The notes: a model not told the origin generated them from the sequence alone. Positions 26,221 through 36,194 are shown, counted from the first letter of the stretch. The stretch is 64,000 nt of DNA from Bordetella hinzii LMG 13501 (GCF_001548475.1 NZ_LRUJ01000018.1:24586-88585); one strand, 5' to 3'. A program made the numbers and translations.

Positions 26221-29200
26221 ATGAATATCTCCAAGTTCTTCATCGACCGGCCCATCTTCGCGGGCGTGCTGTCGGTGCTGATCCTGCTGGGCGGCCTGCT
26301 GGCCATGTTCCAGCTGCCGATCGCCGAATATCCGGAAGTCGTGCCGCCTTCGGTGGTGGTGCGCGCCCAATACCCGGGCGCCAACCCCAAGGTCATCGCC
26401 GAGACCGTGGCCTCGCCGCTGGAAGAAGCCATCAACGGCGTCGAAGACATGATCTACATGCAGTCGCAGGCCAATAGCGACGGCAACCTCACGCTGACGG
26501 TGAACTTCAAGCTGGGCGTGGACCCCGACAAGGCGCAGCAGCTGGTGCAGAACCGGGTCTCGCAAGCCCTGCCGCGCCTGCCGCCCGACGTCCAGCGCCT
26601 GGGCGTGACCACGGTCAAGAGCTCGCCCACCCTGACGCTGGTGGTGCACCTGCTCTCGCCCAACGACCGCTACGACATCACCTATCTGCGCAACTACGCC
26701 ATCATCAACATCAAGGACCGCCTCTCGCGCATCAACGGCGTGGGCGAGGTGACGGTGTGGGGCTCGGGCAACTACTCCATGCGCGTCTGGCTGGACCCGC
26801 AGAAAGTCGCCCAGCGCGGCATGACGGCCACCGAAGTGGTCAATGCCATCCGCGAACAGAACGTGCAGGTCGCCGCCGGCGTGATCGGCGCCTCGCCCAC
26901 TGTGGGCGACGTGCCGCTGCAGCTCAACGTCAATGCGCGCGGCCGCCTGCAGACCGAAGAGGAGTTCCGCGACATCATCCTCAAGACCTCGCCCGACGGC
27001 GGGGTGACGCTGCTGGGCGACGTGGCCCGCGTGGAGCTCGATGCCCAGGAATACGGGCTGCGCTCGCTGCTGGACAACAAGTCCGCCGTGGGCATGGGCA
27101 TCATGCAATCGCCGGGCTCCAATGCGCTGGACGTCGCCACCCATGTGCGCAACGCCATGAAGGAGCTCTCGCAGGACTTCCCGCCGGGCGTGGAATACCG
27201 CATCGAATATGACCCCACGCAGTTCGTGCGCTCCAGCATCGAGGCCGTGATCCACACCCTGCTCGAAGCCATCGCGCTGGTGGTGCTGGTGGTCATTCTC
27301 TTCCTGCAGACCTGGCGCGCCTCCATCATTCCGCTGCTGGCGGTGCCGGTATCCATCATCGGCACCTTCTCGCTGCTCTTGATGTTCGGCTATTCCATCA
27401 ACGCCCTGTCGCTGTTCGGCATGGTGCTGGCCATCGGCATCGTGGTCGACGACGCCATCGTGGTGGTGGAGAACGTCGAGCGCAATATCGAGGCCGGGCT
27501 GACGCCGCGCGAGGCCACCTACCGCGCCATGCGCGAGGTGAGCGGACCCATCATCGCCATCGCCCTGACGCTGTGCGCGGTGTTCGTGCCGCTGGCCTTC
27601 ATGACCGGGCTGTCGGGCCAGTTCTACAAGCAGTTCGCCATGACCATCGCCATCTCGACGGTGATCTCGGCCTTCAACTCGCTCACGCTGTCGCCGGCCC
27701 TCTCGGCCTTGCTGCTGCGCAGCCACCACGACAAGCCCGACTGGCTCACCCGCCAGATGAACCGCTTCCTGGGCCGCTTCTTCGCCGCCTTCAACCGCAT
27801 GTTCGGACGCGCCTCCGAGCGCTACGCCGTCAACGTGCAGGGCGTCATCCGGCACAAGAGCAAGGCGCTGGGCGCGTACGTCGTCCTGCTGGCGCTGACG
27901 GCGGGGATCTCCTACCTGGTGCCCGGCGGCTTCGTGCCCGCCCAGGACAAGCAATACCTGATCGGCTTTGCCCAACTGCCCAATGGCGCCTCGCTGGACC
28001 GCACCGACGCGGTGATCCGCCGCATGTCGGACATCGCGCTGGCCGAGCCCGGCGTGCAAAGCGCCATCGCCTTCCCGGGCCTGTCGATCAACGGCTTTAC
28101 CAACAGCTCCAGCGCCGGCATCGTGTTCGTCACGCTCAAGCCCTTTGCCGAGCGCAAGTCGGCGGCGCTGTCGGGCAACGCGATCGCGGCCAGCCTGAAC
28201 CAGAAGTTCGGCGTCATCAAGGACTCTTTCGTGGCCGTCTTCCCGCCGCCGCCGGTGCTTGGCCTGGGCACGCTGGGCGGCTTCAAGCTGCAGATCGAGG
28301 ACCGGGGCGCAATGGGCTATGCCGAACTGGACCGCGCCGCGCAGGCCTTCCTCGCCCGCGCCGCGCAGACCCCCGAGCTGGGCCCGTCCTTCTCCAGCTA
28401 CCAGATCAACGTCCCGCAGCTGGACGTGGACCTGGACCGCGTCAAGGCCAAGCAGCTGGGCGTGCCCGTGACCGAAGTCTTCGACACCATGCAGATCTAT
28501 CTGGGCTCCATGTATGTCAATGACTTCAACCGTTTCGGCCGCGTCTTCCAGGTGCGGGCCCAGGCCGACGCGCCCTTCCGCGCCCATCCGGACGACATCC
28601 TGCAGCTCAAGACCCGCAACGCCGCCGGCGACATGGTGCCGCTGTCGTCGCTGGTGACGCTCAAGCAGACCTTCGGTCCGGAGATGGTGGTCCGCTACAA
28701 CGGCTACACCGCCGCCGACATCAATGGCGGCCCCGCGCCGGGCTATTCCACCAACCAGGCCCAGGCCGCGGCCGAGCGCATCGCCGCCGAGGTGCTGCCG
28801 CGCGGCATGAAGATGGAGTGGACCGACCTGACCTACCAGCAGATCCTGGCCGGCAATGCCGGGCTATGGGTCTTCCCCATCTCCGTGCTGCTGGTCTTCC
28901 TGGTGCTGGCCGCCCTCTACGAGAGCCTGACCCTGCCGCTGGCCGTGATCCTGATCGTGCCCATGAGCATCCTGGCGGCGCTGACCGGCGTCTGGCTCAC
29001 CGGCGGCGACAACAACATCTTCACGCAGATCGGTTTCATGGTGCTGGTGGGGCTGTCGGCCAAGAACGCGATCCTGATCGTGGAGTTCGCCCGCGAACTG
29101 GAAATGCAGGGCGCCACGCCGCTTGCGGCCGCCATCGAAGCCAGCCGCCTGCGCCTGCGCCCCATCCTGATGACCTCCATCGCCTTCATCATGGGTGTGG

Positions 29201-29406
29201 TGCCGCTGGTGCTGTCCTCGGGCGCCGGCGCCGAAATGCGCCATGCCATGGGCGTGGCGGTGTTCTTCGGCATGCTGGGCGTGACGCTGTTCGGCCTGTT
29301 CCTGACGCCGGTCTTCTACGTGGCCCTGCGCACCCTGAGCAAGCGCAAGCTGCACTCGGCCTCGCACCATGAAGCGCCGGTGACCGCGCCCCACCTCGAA
29401 CATTGA
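26221..29406 (+). CDS. RND (HAE-1) multidrug efflux pump
   Basis: The proton-driven transporter of a tripartite pump. The 1061-residue length and the start MNISKFFIDRPIFAGVLSVL are like MexF/BpeF-type pumps. Twelve membrane helices are expected, with two large periplasmic loops. The proton-relay Asp pair is in GIVVDDAIVVVENVERN and a later motif FMVLVGLSAKNAILIVEFA is present. Substrates cannot be told, but MexF relatives export chloramphenicol, quinolones and trimethoprim. Middle gene of adaptor-pump-channel. Confidence 0.95.
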   Translation: MNISKFFIDRPIFAGVLSVLILLGGLLAMFQLPIAEYPEVVPPSVVVRAQYPGANPKVIAETVASPLEEAINGVEDMIYMQSQANSDGNLTLTVNFKLGVDPDKAQQLVQNRVSQALPRLPPDVQRLGVTTVKSSPTLTLVVHLLSPNDRYDITYLRNYAIINIKDRLSRINGVGEVTVWGSGNYSMRVWLDPQKVAQRGMTATEVVNAIREQNVQVAAGVIGASPTVGDVPLQLNVNARGRLQTEEEFRDIILKTSPDGGVTLLGDVARVELDAQEYGLRSLLDNKSAVGMGIMQSPGSNALDVATHVRNAMKELSQDFPPGVEYRIEYDPTQFVRSSIEAVIHTLLEAIALVVLVVILFLQTWRASIIPLLAVPVSIIGTFSLLLMFGYSINALSLFGMVLAIGIVVDDAIVVVENVERNIEAGLTPREATYRAMREVSGPIIAIALTLCAVFVPLAFMTGLSGQFYKQFAMTIAISTVISAFNSLTLSPALSALLLRSHHDKPDWLTRQMNRFLGRFFAAFNRMFGRASERYAVNVQGVIRHKSKALGAYVVLLALTAGISYLVPGGFVPAQDKQYLIGFAQLPNGASLDRTDAVIRRMSDIALAEPGVQSAIAFPGLSINGFTNSSSAGIVFVTLKPFAERKSAALSGNAIAASLNQKFGVIKDSFVAVFPPPPVLGLGTLGGFKLQIEDRGAMGYAELDRAAQAFLARAAQTPELGPSFSSYQINVPQLDVDLDRVKAKQLGVPVTEVFDTMQIYLGSMYVNDFNRFGRVFQVRAQADAPFRAHPDDILQLKTRNAAGDMVPLSSLVTLKQTFGPEMVVRYNGYTAADINGGPAPGYSTNQAQAAAERIAAEVLPRGMKMEWTDLTYQQILAGNAGLWVFPISVLLVFLVLAALYESLTLPLAVILIVPMSILAALTGVWLTGGDNNIFTQIGFMVLVGLSAKNAILIVEFARELEMQGATPLAAAIEASRLRLRPILMTSIAFIMGVVPLVLSSGAGAEMRHAMGVAVFFGMLGVTLFGLFLTPVFYVALRTLSKRKLHSASHHEAPVTAPHLEH

Positions 29407-29420
29407 GCCCGGAAACTATC

Positions 29421-30899
29421 ATGACAACACGCATTGCTCGCATATCCGGCCTGCTCGCCGCGCTCCTGGTGCTGGCAGGCTGCGCGGTGGGCCCCGACTA
29501 CCAGAAACCCGCCGCCGCCACACCCGCCCAGTACAAGGAGGCCGCGCCTGTCCTGGCCGCGCACGAAACCGGCAACTGGAAGCCCGCCCAGCCCTCGGAA
29601 GAGGCGCTGCGCGGCGAATGGTGGAAAGTCTTCGGCGACCCCGGGCTGAACGCCCTGCAGGAAGAGGCCCTGGCCGCCAACCAGAATCTCAAGGCCGCCG
29701 CCGCCCGCCTGGAACAGGCCCGCGCCTTGCAGCGCGACGCCCGCTCGGATTTCTTCCCCAAGGTGGACGCCGGCTTCGGCCCGACGCGCCAGCGGCCCTC
29801 GCCCGCCTCCCAGGGGCTGCCCGACAACGCCTCGACCAGCCCGTCCACGCTGTGGCGCGCGCAGGCCAGCGTCGCCTATGAGGCCGACCTCTTCGGCCGC
29901 GTCGCCAACACGGTGGACGCCGCCACGGCCGACGCCCAGCAGAGCGAGGCGCTCTACCGCTCCGTGCTGCTGGCCTTGCAGGCCGACGTGGCCTCCACCT
30001 ACTTCCTGGTGCGCGAGCGCGACGCCGAATCGCAGCTCTACCGCCAGACGGTGGCCCTGCGCGAAGAAACCCTGCAGCTCATCCAGCGCCGCTTCGACGC
30101 CGGCGATATCAGCGAACTGGACCTGGCGCGCGCCAAGTCGGAACTGGCCCAGGCGCAGTCCGAGGCGCTGGGCGTGGACCGCCAGCGCGCCACGGCCGAA
30201 CACGCGCTGGCCGTGCTGCTGGGCAAGACGCCGGCCGAATTCACCATGCCGCCGCAGCCGCTGGCGCCCGTGGCCATCGCCGTGCCCGCCGGGCTGCCCT
30301 CGGCCTTGCTGGAGCGCCGCCCCGACATCGCCGCGGCCGAACGCGCCATGGCCGCGGCCAATGCGCGGGTCGGCGTGGCCAAGGCGGCTTTCTTCCCGCG
30401 CCTGGATATCACCGGCGCGCTGGGCTATGAGTCCTCGGAGCTGAGCAATCTCTTCCACTGGTCATCGCGCACCTTCCTGCTCGGTCCGCTGGTGGGCGCG
30501 GCCCTGTCGCTGCCCATCTTCGACGGCGGGCGCCGCCAGGCCGGCGTAGACCGCGCCCGCGCGGTCTACGAGGAAGACGTGGCGCAATACCGCCAGACGG
30601 TGCTCACCGCCTTCCGCGAGGTCGAGGACAACCTGGCCAATCTGCGCATCCTGGGCGACCAGACGCGCGCCCAGGGCGAGGCGGTCGACGCCTCGGCCCG
30701 CGCCGCGCGCATCTCGCATGCCCAGTACCGCGAAGGATCCATCAGTTACCTGGACGTGATCGAGGCCGACCGCACCGTCCTGGCGCAGCGCCGCATCTCG
30801 GTCCAGCTCACCGGCGAGCAGGCCCGCTCCACGGTCGAGCTGATCCGCGCCCTGGGCGGCGGCTGGGACCTGCCGCCTGCGGCGGTGGCGGCGCGCTGA
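29421..30899 (+). CDS. RND efflux outer-membrane channel lipoprotein (NodT/OprN family)
   Basis: The TolC-like trimeric channel of the tripartite pump. The 492-residue product has a lipoprotein signal with lipobox LAGC and then AVGPDYQKP, a hallmark of the NodT family. Two tandem outer-membrane efflux repeats follow (about 70-270 and 290-480), with the conserved LLERRPDIAAAERAM and SLPIFDGGRR. It begins 14 bp after the pump gene, so all three are one operon laid out like mexEF-oprN. Confidence 0.95.
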   Translation: MTTRIARISGLLAALLVLAGCAVGPDYQKPAAATPAQYKEAAPVLAAHETGNWKPAQPSEEALRGEWWKVFGDPGLNALQEEALAANQNLKAAAARLEQARALQRDARSDFFPKVDAGFGPTRQRPSPASQGLPDNASTSPSTLWRAQASVAYEADLFGRVANTVDAATADAQQSEALYRSVLLALQADVASTYFLVRERDAESQLYRQTVALREETLQLIQRRFDAGDISELDLARAKSELAQAQSEALGVDRQRATAEHALAVLLGKTPAEFTMPPQPLAPVAIAVPAGLPSALLERRPDIAAAERAMAAANARVGVAKAAFFPRLDITGALGYESSELSNLFHWSSRTFLLGPLVGAALSLPIFDGGRRQAGVDRARAVYEEDVAQYRQTVLTAFREVEDNLANLRILGDQTRAQGEAVDASARAARISHAQYREGSISYLDVIEADRTVLAQRRISVQLTGEQARSTVELIRALGGGWDLPPAAVAAR

Positions 30900-30950
30900 C
30901 ACGGGTTTCGCCCTCTTGGGACTCCCCGGCCATCGGGTCATAATCGGCCC

Positions 30951-31481
30951 ATGGCAATCCCAAGTTCCGCCGGGTTCGCCCGGCTTTTTTTCGCCTTGTG
31001 GCCCAGCGCGGCGCTGGCCGGCCAGCTCGCGGCCTGGGCCCGGCACGCCCAGCCGCATTGCGGCGGGCGCGTCATGCGCACCGACACCCTGCATCTCACC
31101 CTGGCCTTTCTCGGCCCGGCCAGCCCGGCGCAAACCCGGCAGCTCATCGGCTACACCCGCCAAAGCCGCATCGCGCCGGGCGGGATCCGCATTGCCTGCT
31201 ATGGCAGCTTCAAGCGGCCACGCATCGTCTGGGCCGGCCCAGAGGGCGGGCACGAGGCGCTGGCCGCCCTGCACGAACAGATCTGGCGCGACATCGCGCC
31301 CCTGGGCTGGGCCAAGGAAGAATCGGGCTTTACGCCCCACGTCACGCTGCTGCGCAACGCCGGCAGTTTCGATCCGCCCCCTCCACCCGGCGCGCTGGAC
31401 TGGCCCTATGCGCATTTCTGCCTCATGGCCTCCGAGCCTGGCGGCCAGTCCCGCTACCGCGAACTGGCGCGCAGCGGCTGA
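30951..31481 (+). CDS. thpR: RNA 2',3'-cyclic phosphodiesterase
   Basis: A cytoplasmic 2H phosphoesterase that opens 2',3'-cyclic phosphates to 2'-phosphates. The 176-residue length is typical. The two HxT/V motifs are LHLTLAFLG (about 47-55) and FTPHVTLLR (about 126-134), and the N-terminus has RLFFALWPS as expected for ThpR/LigT. It lies just after the efflux operon but looks unrelated to it; a 51-bp gap separates them. Confidence 0.92.
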   Translation: MAIPSSAGFARLFFALWPSAALAGQLAAWARHAQPHCGGRVMRTDTLHLTLAFLGPASPAQTRQLIGYTRQSRIAPGGIRIACYGSFKRPRIVWAGPEGGHEALAALHEQIWRDIAPLGWAKEESGFTPHVTLLRNAGSFDPPPPPGALDWPYAHFCLMASEPGGQSRYRELARSG

Positions 31482-31544
31482 CCCCAAGGGCCGGCCCCCA
31501 AGGCCGCGTGGCACAATCCGCCAACCCCACTCCCTTCCGACATC

Positions 31545-32105
31545 ATGTTGATCCTGCTCGATCAAGACGGCGTGCTGGCCGACTTCGAACACGCCTTCAT
31601 CGACGCCTGGCGCCGGCGCCATCCCGACATCGCGCCTGTCGCCTTCGACGATCGCCGCTCCTTCCATATCCTGGAAGACTACCCCCCGGCGCTGCGCGCC
31701 CAGGCCGAGGCCATCTATACCGAACCGGGATTCATCCGCAACCTGCCGCCGGTCCCGGGCGCCCTGGAGGCCGTCGGCGAACTGATGGCGCTGGGCATGG
31801 AAGTCCGCTTCTGCAGCTCGCCCCTGCGCCAGTATGACAACTGCGTGCTCGAGAAGTACCAATGGATAGAACGGCACTTCGGGCGCGCGGCGACCGAGCG
31901 CCTCATCCTGACGCGCGACAAGACCCTGGTGCAGGGCGACCTGCTGATCGATGACCGCCCCCGCATCGAAGGCGCGGCGCGCCCGCGGTGGCAGCATGTC
32001 ATCTATGACGCCCCCTATAACCGCCAGGAAACCGGCCGCCTGCGCCTGACCTGGCAGAACTGGCGCAACGTCCTGGCCGGCGCCCTCTACCAGGCCGACA
32101 ACTGA
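31545..32105 (+). CDS. 5'(3')-deoxyribonucleotidase (NT5C, HAD superfamily)
   Basis: The 186-residue product starts with the HAD motif I, ILLDQDGVLADFE, with the two catalytic aspartates. Motif II is CSSP (about residues 88-91), motif III Lys is in LTRDKTLVQGD, and motif IV is LLIDDRPRI. The pattern and size match the NT5C family that removes 5' or 3' phosphate from deoxynucleotides. It follows thpR by 63 bp on the same strand. Confidence 0.88.
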   Translation: MLILLDQDGVLADFEHAFIDAWRRRHPDIAPVAFDDRRSFHILEDYPPALRAQAEAIYTEPGFIRNLPPVPGALEAVGELMALGMEVRFCSSPLRQYDNCVLEKYQWIERHFGRAATERLILTRDKTLVQGDLLIDDRPRIEGAARPRWQHVIYDAPYNRQETGRLRLTWQNWRNVLAGALYQADN

Positions 32106-32182
32106 GTTCCTCATGACAGCCGATTGGGGCTATGCTCTTTGCACAGCCCCGCCAGGGCGCACCCGCCAGGACAAGGTGACCC

Positions 32183-33520
32183 ATGAATCTGCACCGCCTG
32201 CTCAAACAGCGCGAAGCCGACAAAAAGCCGCTGAAGGTGGCCCTGATCGGCGCCGGGAAGTTCAGTTCCATGTTCTTGAGCCAGGTGCAGCGCACACCGG
32301 GCATGCGCCTGGTCGCGGTGGCCGAGGACAATGCCTCGCGCGCCCGCGCCGCGCTCACCCGCAGCGGCTGGCCGGCCGCCGCGCTGGGCGCGGCCAGCAT
32401 CCACGAAGCGGCCCGCAGCGGCAAGGTCTTCTGCTGCGACGATGCGCTGCACGTCATTGCCGACGCCGACGTGGAGATCGTCATCGACGCCAGCGCGCTG
32501 CCCGCCGACGGCATCTCCCACACCCTGCTGTGCTGTGAATACCGCAAGGACATCGTCATGGTCAACGTGGCCGCCGATGCCCTGGCCGGCCCGCTGCTGG
32601 CGCGCCGCGCGCGCGAGGCGGGCATCATCTATTCGCTGGCCTATGGCGACCAGCCCGCCTTGATCTGCGAAATGGTGGACTGGGCCCGCGCCTGCGGCTT
32701 CGAGGTGGTGGCGGCCGGCAAAGGCACCAAATACCTCCCCGAATTCCATACCTCCACTCCCGACACCGTATGGCCGTATTACGGTTTCACCGACGAGATG
32801 GTGGCCGCGGGCGACTTCGACGCGCGCCTGTTCAACAGCTTTCTGGATGGCACCAAGAGCGCGCTGGAAATGGCCTGCGTCTCCAACGCCACGGGGCTGA
32901 CGCCCGCGCCCCAGGGCCTGCTCTACCCCCCCTGCGGCGTGGACGACCTGGCCCGGGTGCTGCGGCCGCGCGAACACGGCGGCATGCTGCACCATCGCGG
33001 CCAGGTGGAAGTCGTCTCCTCGCTGGAGCGCGATGGCCGGGCGGTATTCCGCGACCTGCGCTGGGGCGTCTACGTCACCTTGGCCGCCGGCAGCGACTTC
33101 GTGCGCGACTCCTTCCGCGACTACGGGCTGGTGACCGACCCTTCCGGCCACTATGCGGCCATGTACAAACCCTATCACCTCATCGGCATGGAACTGGGCA
33201 TGAGCGTGGCCAGCATCGGCTTGCGGCGCGAACCCACCGGCAGCCCCACGGCCTGGAACGCCGACGTCATCGCCACCGCCAAGCGCGACATGGCCGCTGG
33301 CGAGATCCTCGACGGCTCGGGCGGCTACAGCGTCTATGGCCGCCTGGTGCCCGCCCGGACCTCGGTGGAGGACGCCTATCTGCCCATCGGCCTGGCCGAA
33401 GGCGCGGTGCTCAAGCATGCCGTGCGCCAATCGCAGCCCATACGCCTGAGCGACGTCAGCTGCGATGAAGAAACCCTGGCGGCGCGCTTTCGGCGCGAGA
33501 TGGAGCGGGCCTTCGCCTAG
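32183..33520 (+). CDS. NAD(P)-dependent oxidoreductase with C-terminal SAF-like domain
   Basis: The 445-residue product has an N-terminal Rossmann fold (KVALIGAGKFSSMFLSQV at about 18-35) like homoserine dehydrogenases and Gfo/Idh/MocA enzymes, with EIVIDASALP after it. The last 80 residues (GRLVPARTSVEDAYLPIGLA ... IRLSDV) resemble a SAF domain. Proteins of this build act in sugar-acid or related catabolism, but I cannot name the substrate. A good ribosome site (AAGGTG) precedes the ATG. It converges on the second fimbrial gene, sharing the last 4 bp. Confidence 0.75.
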   Translation: MNLHRLLKQREADKKPLKVALIGAGKFSSMFLSQVQRTPGMRLVAVAEDNASRARAALTRSGWPAAALGAASIHEAARSGKVFCCDDALHVIADADVEIVIDASALPADGISHTLLCCEYRKDIVMVNVAADALAGPLLARRAREAGIIYSLAYGDQPALICEMVDWARACGFEVVAAGKGTKYLPEFHTSTPDTVWPYYGFTDEMVAAGDFDARLFNSFLDGTKSALEMACVSNATGLTPAPQGLLYPPCGVDDLARVLRPREHGGMLHHRGQVEVVSSLERDGRAVFRDLRWGVYVTLAAGSDFVRDSFRDYGLVTDPSGHYAAMYKPYHLIGMELGMSVASIGLRREPTGSPTAWNADVIATAKRDMAAGEILDGSGGYSVYGRLVPARTSVEDAYLPIGLAEGAVLKHAVRQSQPIRLSDVSCDEETLAARFRREMERAFA

Positions 33521-34155
33521 GGGTAGGCGATGGAGTACTGCACATAGGTCACCAGCTTGCCCGCCGCGATCGCCGCGTCGCCGCTTTTGACGTAGCGCGC
33601 CAGATAACGCAGCGTGGCGGTTTTCTTGTCGCTGCCGCTGAAATCGACGCCATGGGTCGTGGTGCCATCACCGATCTTGATGGCGCTGCCGTCGGTATTG
33701 GCCAGCTGGATCTGCACATTGTCGGCCTTGCTGGCGCTGGACTGGTTCGCCGGGATCGCGCTGGCCGCCGTGGTCACGGCCTCCGCCGTGGTGTAGGCAT
33801 AGAGGTTGCCGCTGTCATGGTCCAGCGTGGCCCCTGGCTCGAAATGCGCGTTGACCTTGCCGCTCAAGCTGGCGGGACAGTCTGTCAGGCTGATCGTGAA
33901 CAACGTCGCGCCTGCCGTATCCCCCTTGTTTTTCAGCGCCGCATTCGAGATCTTGGGCAGGGCCACGATGATATCGGCCGGCGAATCCTTGCCATTGATC
34001 TTGCAGGTCTGGTCGGTGATCTCGCCCGTGATGGTGATCACGCCGTCGGCGGCGTGGGCCGGCGCGGCCATCATGCCCGCGGCCAGGGCCAGCGTAGCGG
34101 TGGCGAGCCTCACGCACTCAGTTGCGGATTGCGGATTGCGGATTGCGGATTGCAT
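33517..34155 (-). CDS. Fim2/Fim3-like major fimbrial subunit, phase-variable by heptamer repeats, ON as sequenced
   Basis: A 212-residue pilin, paralogue of the protein encoded at 6811-7463. After the ATG come one codon, four copies of TCCGCAA (28 bases) and then the signal peptide in frame, ending APAHA-ADG. The mature part has ADGVITITGEITDQTCKI, LTDCPASL, FEPGATLDHDSGNLYAYTT, TLRYLARYV and TYVQYSIAYP, all like Bordetella fimbrial subunits. The encoded peptide MQSAIRNPQSATECV precedes the hydrophobic core. With 5 or 6 repeats the frame would meet a stop or leave the pilin frame. No chaperone, usher or adhesin is near, so assembly must rely on machinery elsewhere. Its stop overlaps the oxidoreductase stop. 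Confidence 0.9.
   Translation of the reverse strand: MQSAIRNPQSATECVRLATATLALAAGMMAAPAHAADGVITITGEITDQTCKINGKDSPADIIVALPKISNAALKNKGDTAGATLFTISLTDCPASLSGKVNAHFEPGATLDHDSGNLYAYTTAEAVTTAASAIPANQSSASKADNVQIQLANTDGSAIKIGDGTTTHGVDFSGSDKKTATLRYLARYVKSGDAAIAAGKLVTYVQYSIAYP
34122..34149 (-). repeat. four tandem copies of the 7-bp unit TTGCGGA (TCCGCAA on the coding strand)
   Basis: Four perfect heptamers start two codons after the ATG of the fimbrial gene. Unit sequence, orientation and distance from the start codon are the same as at 7416-7457, where there are six units. Four is congruent to 1 modulo 3, which puts this copy in the open frame. Confidence 0.95.
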
Positions 34156-34179
34156 GCACTCTACTCGGCCTGATGGGAT

Positions 34180-34199
34180 GGACAGGCCGCATTCTGTCC
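34180..34199. promoter_or_regulatory. inverted repeat upstream of the second fimbrial gene
   Basis: GGACAG and CTGTCC form a 6-bp inverted repeat with an 8-base spacer, 25-44 bp upstream of the fimbrial ATG. This is the place of a promoter or operator. I did not find the long C-tract that controls fim2 and fim3 promoters in Bordetella pertussis. Confidence 0.3.
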
Positions 34200-34282
34200 C
34201 GCGCCCCGCGTACGATGCATCGGAGTTTGCCCGCGCATCTTGCCATGCAGGGCGCCGCCGCGCCGCCGCAATAGGACGCCGG

Positions 34283-34313
34283 AAAACAGAACAGCCCGCG
34301 CAAGCGGGCTGTT
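34283..34313 (-). terminator. Rho-independent terminator of ilvD
   Basis: A perfect 10-bp stem (AACAGCCCGC with GCGGGCTGTT) with a 4-base loop, followed on the minus strand by CTGTTTT. It begins 22 bp after the ilvD stop and would end that message before the fimbrial gene region. Confidence 0.88.
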
Positions 34314-34334
34314 CCGTGCCGTGCGAGAACCCGG

Positions 34335-36194
34335 TCAGCGCTTGAGCTGGGACAGATCGCGCACCGCGCCGCGGTCGGCGGAAGTGGCCAGCGCGGCATA
34401 GGCTTGCAAGGCCAGCGACACCACGCGCTGGCGGTCCACCGGCTTCCAGGCCTGCTCGCCACGGGCTTCCATGGCCGCGCGGCGGCGGGCGAGTTCATTG
34501 TCCTCGACGGCCAGATGCATGCGGCGGTTGGGAATGTCGATCTCGATCACATCGCCGTCCTCGACCAGGCCGATGGTGCCGCCCTCGGCGGCTTCCGGCG
34601 AGGCGTGGCCAATGACCAGGCCCGACGAGCCGCCCGAGAAACGGCCATCGGTGAACAGCGCGCAGGTCTTGCCCAGGCCCTTGGACTTCAGATAGGAGGT
34701 CGGGTAGAGCATCTCTTGCATGCCGGGGCCGCCCTTGGGGCCTTCGTAGCGGATGATGACGACGTCGCCATCGACCACCTTGTCGCCCAGGATGCCTTCG
34801 ACGGCGTCTTCCTGGCTTTCGAAGACGCGCGCACGGCCCGTGAACACCCACTGCGACTCGTCCACGCCGGCCGTCTTCACGATGCAGCCCTTTTCGGCCA
34901 GGTTGCCATACAGCACGGCCAGGCCGCCATCCTTGGAATAGGCGTTTTCCTTGCTGCGGATGCAGCCGGTCTTGCGGTCCATGTCCAGCGTCAGGAAGGT
35001 CTTGTCCTGGCTGAAGGCCACCGTGGTCGGCACGCCGCCGGGCGCGGCGCGGTAGAACTTCTGCGCGTCTTCGCCGGCGCCGCCGGCCACGTCCCATTGC
35101 GCGATCGCCTTGCCCAGCGTGCCGCTGTGCACATTGCCGCAGGACAGGTCGAGCAGGTCGGCGCGCGCCAGCTCGCCCAGGATGCCCAGGATGCCGCCGG
35201 CGCGGTGCACGTCTTCGATGTGGTATTTGTCGGTCGCCGGCGCGGCCTTGCACAGGCAGGGCACTTTGCGCGAGATGCGGTCGATGTCGGCCATGGTGAA
35301 GTCCACGCCGGCTTCCTGGGCCGCGGCCAGCAGGTGCAGCACGGTGTTGGTGGAGCCGCCCATGGCGACGTCCAGCGACATGGCGTTTTCGAAGGCGGCC
35401 TTGGTGGCGATGCTGCGCGGCAGGACCGAACTGTCGTCCTGCTCGTAGTAGCGGCGGCACAGGTCGACGATCAGGCGGCCGGCCTGCTCGAACAGGCCCC
35501 GGCGCCAGGCGTGCGTGGCGACGATGGTGCCGTTGCCCGGCAGCGCCAGGCCGATGGCCTCGGTCAGACAGTTCATGGAGTTGGCCGTGAACATGCCGGA
35601 ACAGGAGCCGCAGGTCGGGCAAGCGCTGCGTTCGACCTGCTCGGCCTCGGCATCGCTCACATTGGGGTCGGCGGCCTTGATCATGGCGTCGACCAGGTCC
35701 AGCTTGGCGATGACCTTGCCGTCGGTGGGCGAGATCACCTTGCCCGCTTCCATCGGGCCGCCCGAGACGAAGACCACGGGGATGTTCAGGCGCATGGCGG
35801 CCATCAGCATGCCCGGAGTGATCTTGTCGCAGTTGGAGATGCACACCATGGCGTCGGCGCAATGCGCATTGACCATGTACTCGACCGAGTCGGCGATCAG
35901 CTCGCGCGAGGGCAGCGAATACAGCATGCCGCCATGGCCCATGGCAATGCCGTCATCCACGGCGATGGTATTGAATTCCTTGGCCACGCCGCCGGCCGCC
36001 TCGATCTGGCCAGCCACCAGGGCGCCCAGGTCCTTCAGGTGCACGTGGCCGGGCACGAATTGCGTAAAGGAGTTGACCACCGCGATGATGGGCTTGCCGA
36101 AATCGCCGTCCTTCATGCCGGTGGCGCGCCAAAGCGCGCGCGCGCCGGCCATGTTGCGGCCGTGGGTGGAGGTGCGTGAACGGTAGTGCGGCAT
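34335..36194 (-). CDS. ilvD: dihydroxy-acid dehydratase
   Basis: IlvD dehydrates 2,3-dihydroxy acids to 2-oxo acids, the third common step of valine and isoleucine synthesis. The 619-residue length is exact for the long form. Iron-sulfur ligands are visible in [14 protein letters not shown] and [18 protein letters not shown] (the latter shown in part: [10 protein letters not shown]). The N-terminus [18 protein letters not shown] and the C-terminal [11 protein letters not shown] are diagnostic. A terminator follows. A LysR gene lies upstream on the same strand, 90 bp away. Confidence 0.97.
   Translation of the reverse strand: MPHYRSRTSTHGRNMAGARALWRATGMKDGDFGKPIIAVVNSFTQFVPGHVHLKDLGALVAGQIEAAGGVAKEFNTIAVDDGIAMGHGGMLYSLPSRELIADSVEYMVNAHCADAMVCISNCDKITPGMLMAAMRLNIPVVFVSGGPMEAGKVISPTDGKVIAKLDLVDAMIKAADPNVSDAEAEQVERSACPTCGSCSGMFTANSMNCLTEAIGLALPGNGTIVATHAWRRGLFEQAGRLIVDLCRRYYEQDDSSVLPRSIATKAAFENAMSLDVAMGGSTNTVLHLLAAAQEAGVDFTMADIDRISRKVPCLCKAAPATDKYHIEDVHRAGGILGILGELARADLLDLSCGNVHSGTLGKAIAQWDVAGGAGEDAQKFYRAAPGGVPTTVAFSQDKTFLTLDMDRKTGCIRSKENAYSKDGGLAVLYGNLAEKGCIVKTAGVDESQWVFTGRARVFESQEDAVEGILGDKVVDGDVVIIRYEGPKGGPGMQEMLYPTSYLKSKGLGKTCALFTDGRFSGGSSGLVIGHASPEAAEGGTIGLVEDGDVIEIDIPNRRMHLAVEDNELARRRAAMEARGEQAWKPVDRQRVVSLALQAYAALATSADRGAVRDLSQLKR

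Noticed and set aside
26167..28587. Very long antisense ORFs opposite the RND pump, secretin, TonB receptor, ppc and ilvD genes
   Set aside because: They are low-complexity His/Gln/Asp/Arg-rich translations, typical antisense shadows in GC-rich genes with strong third-position bias.
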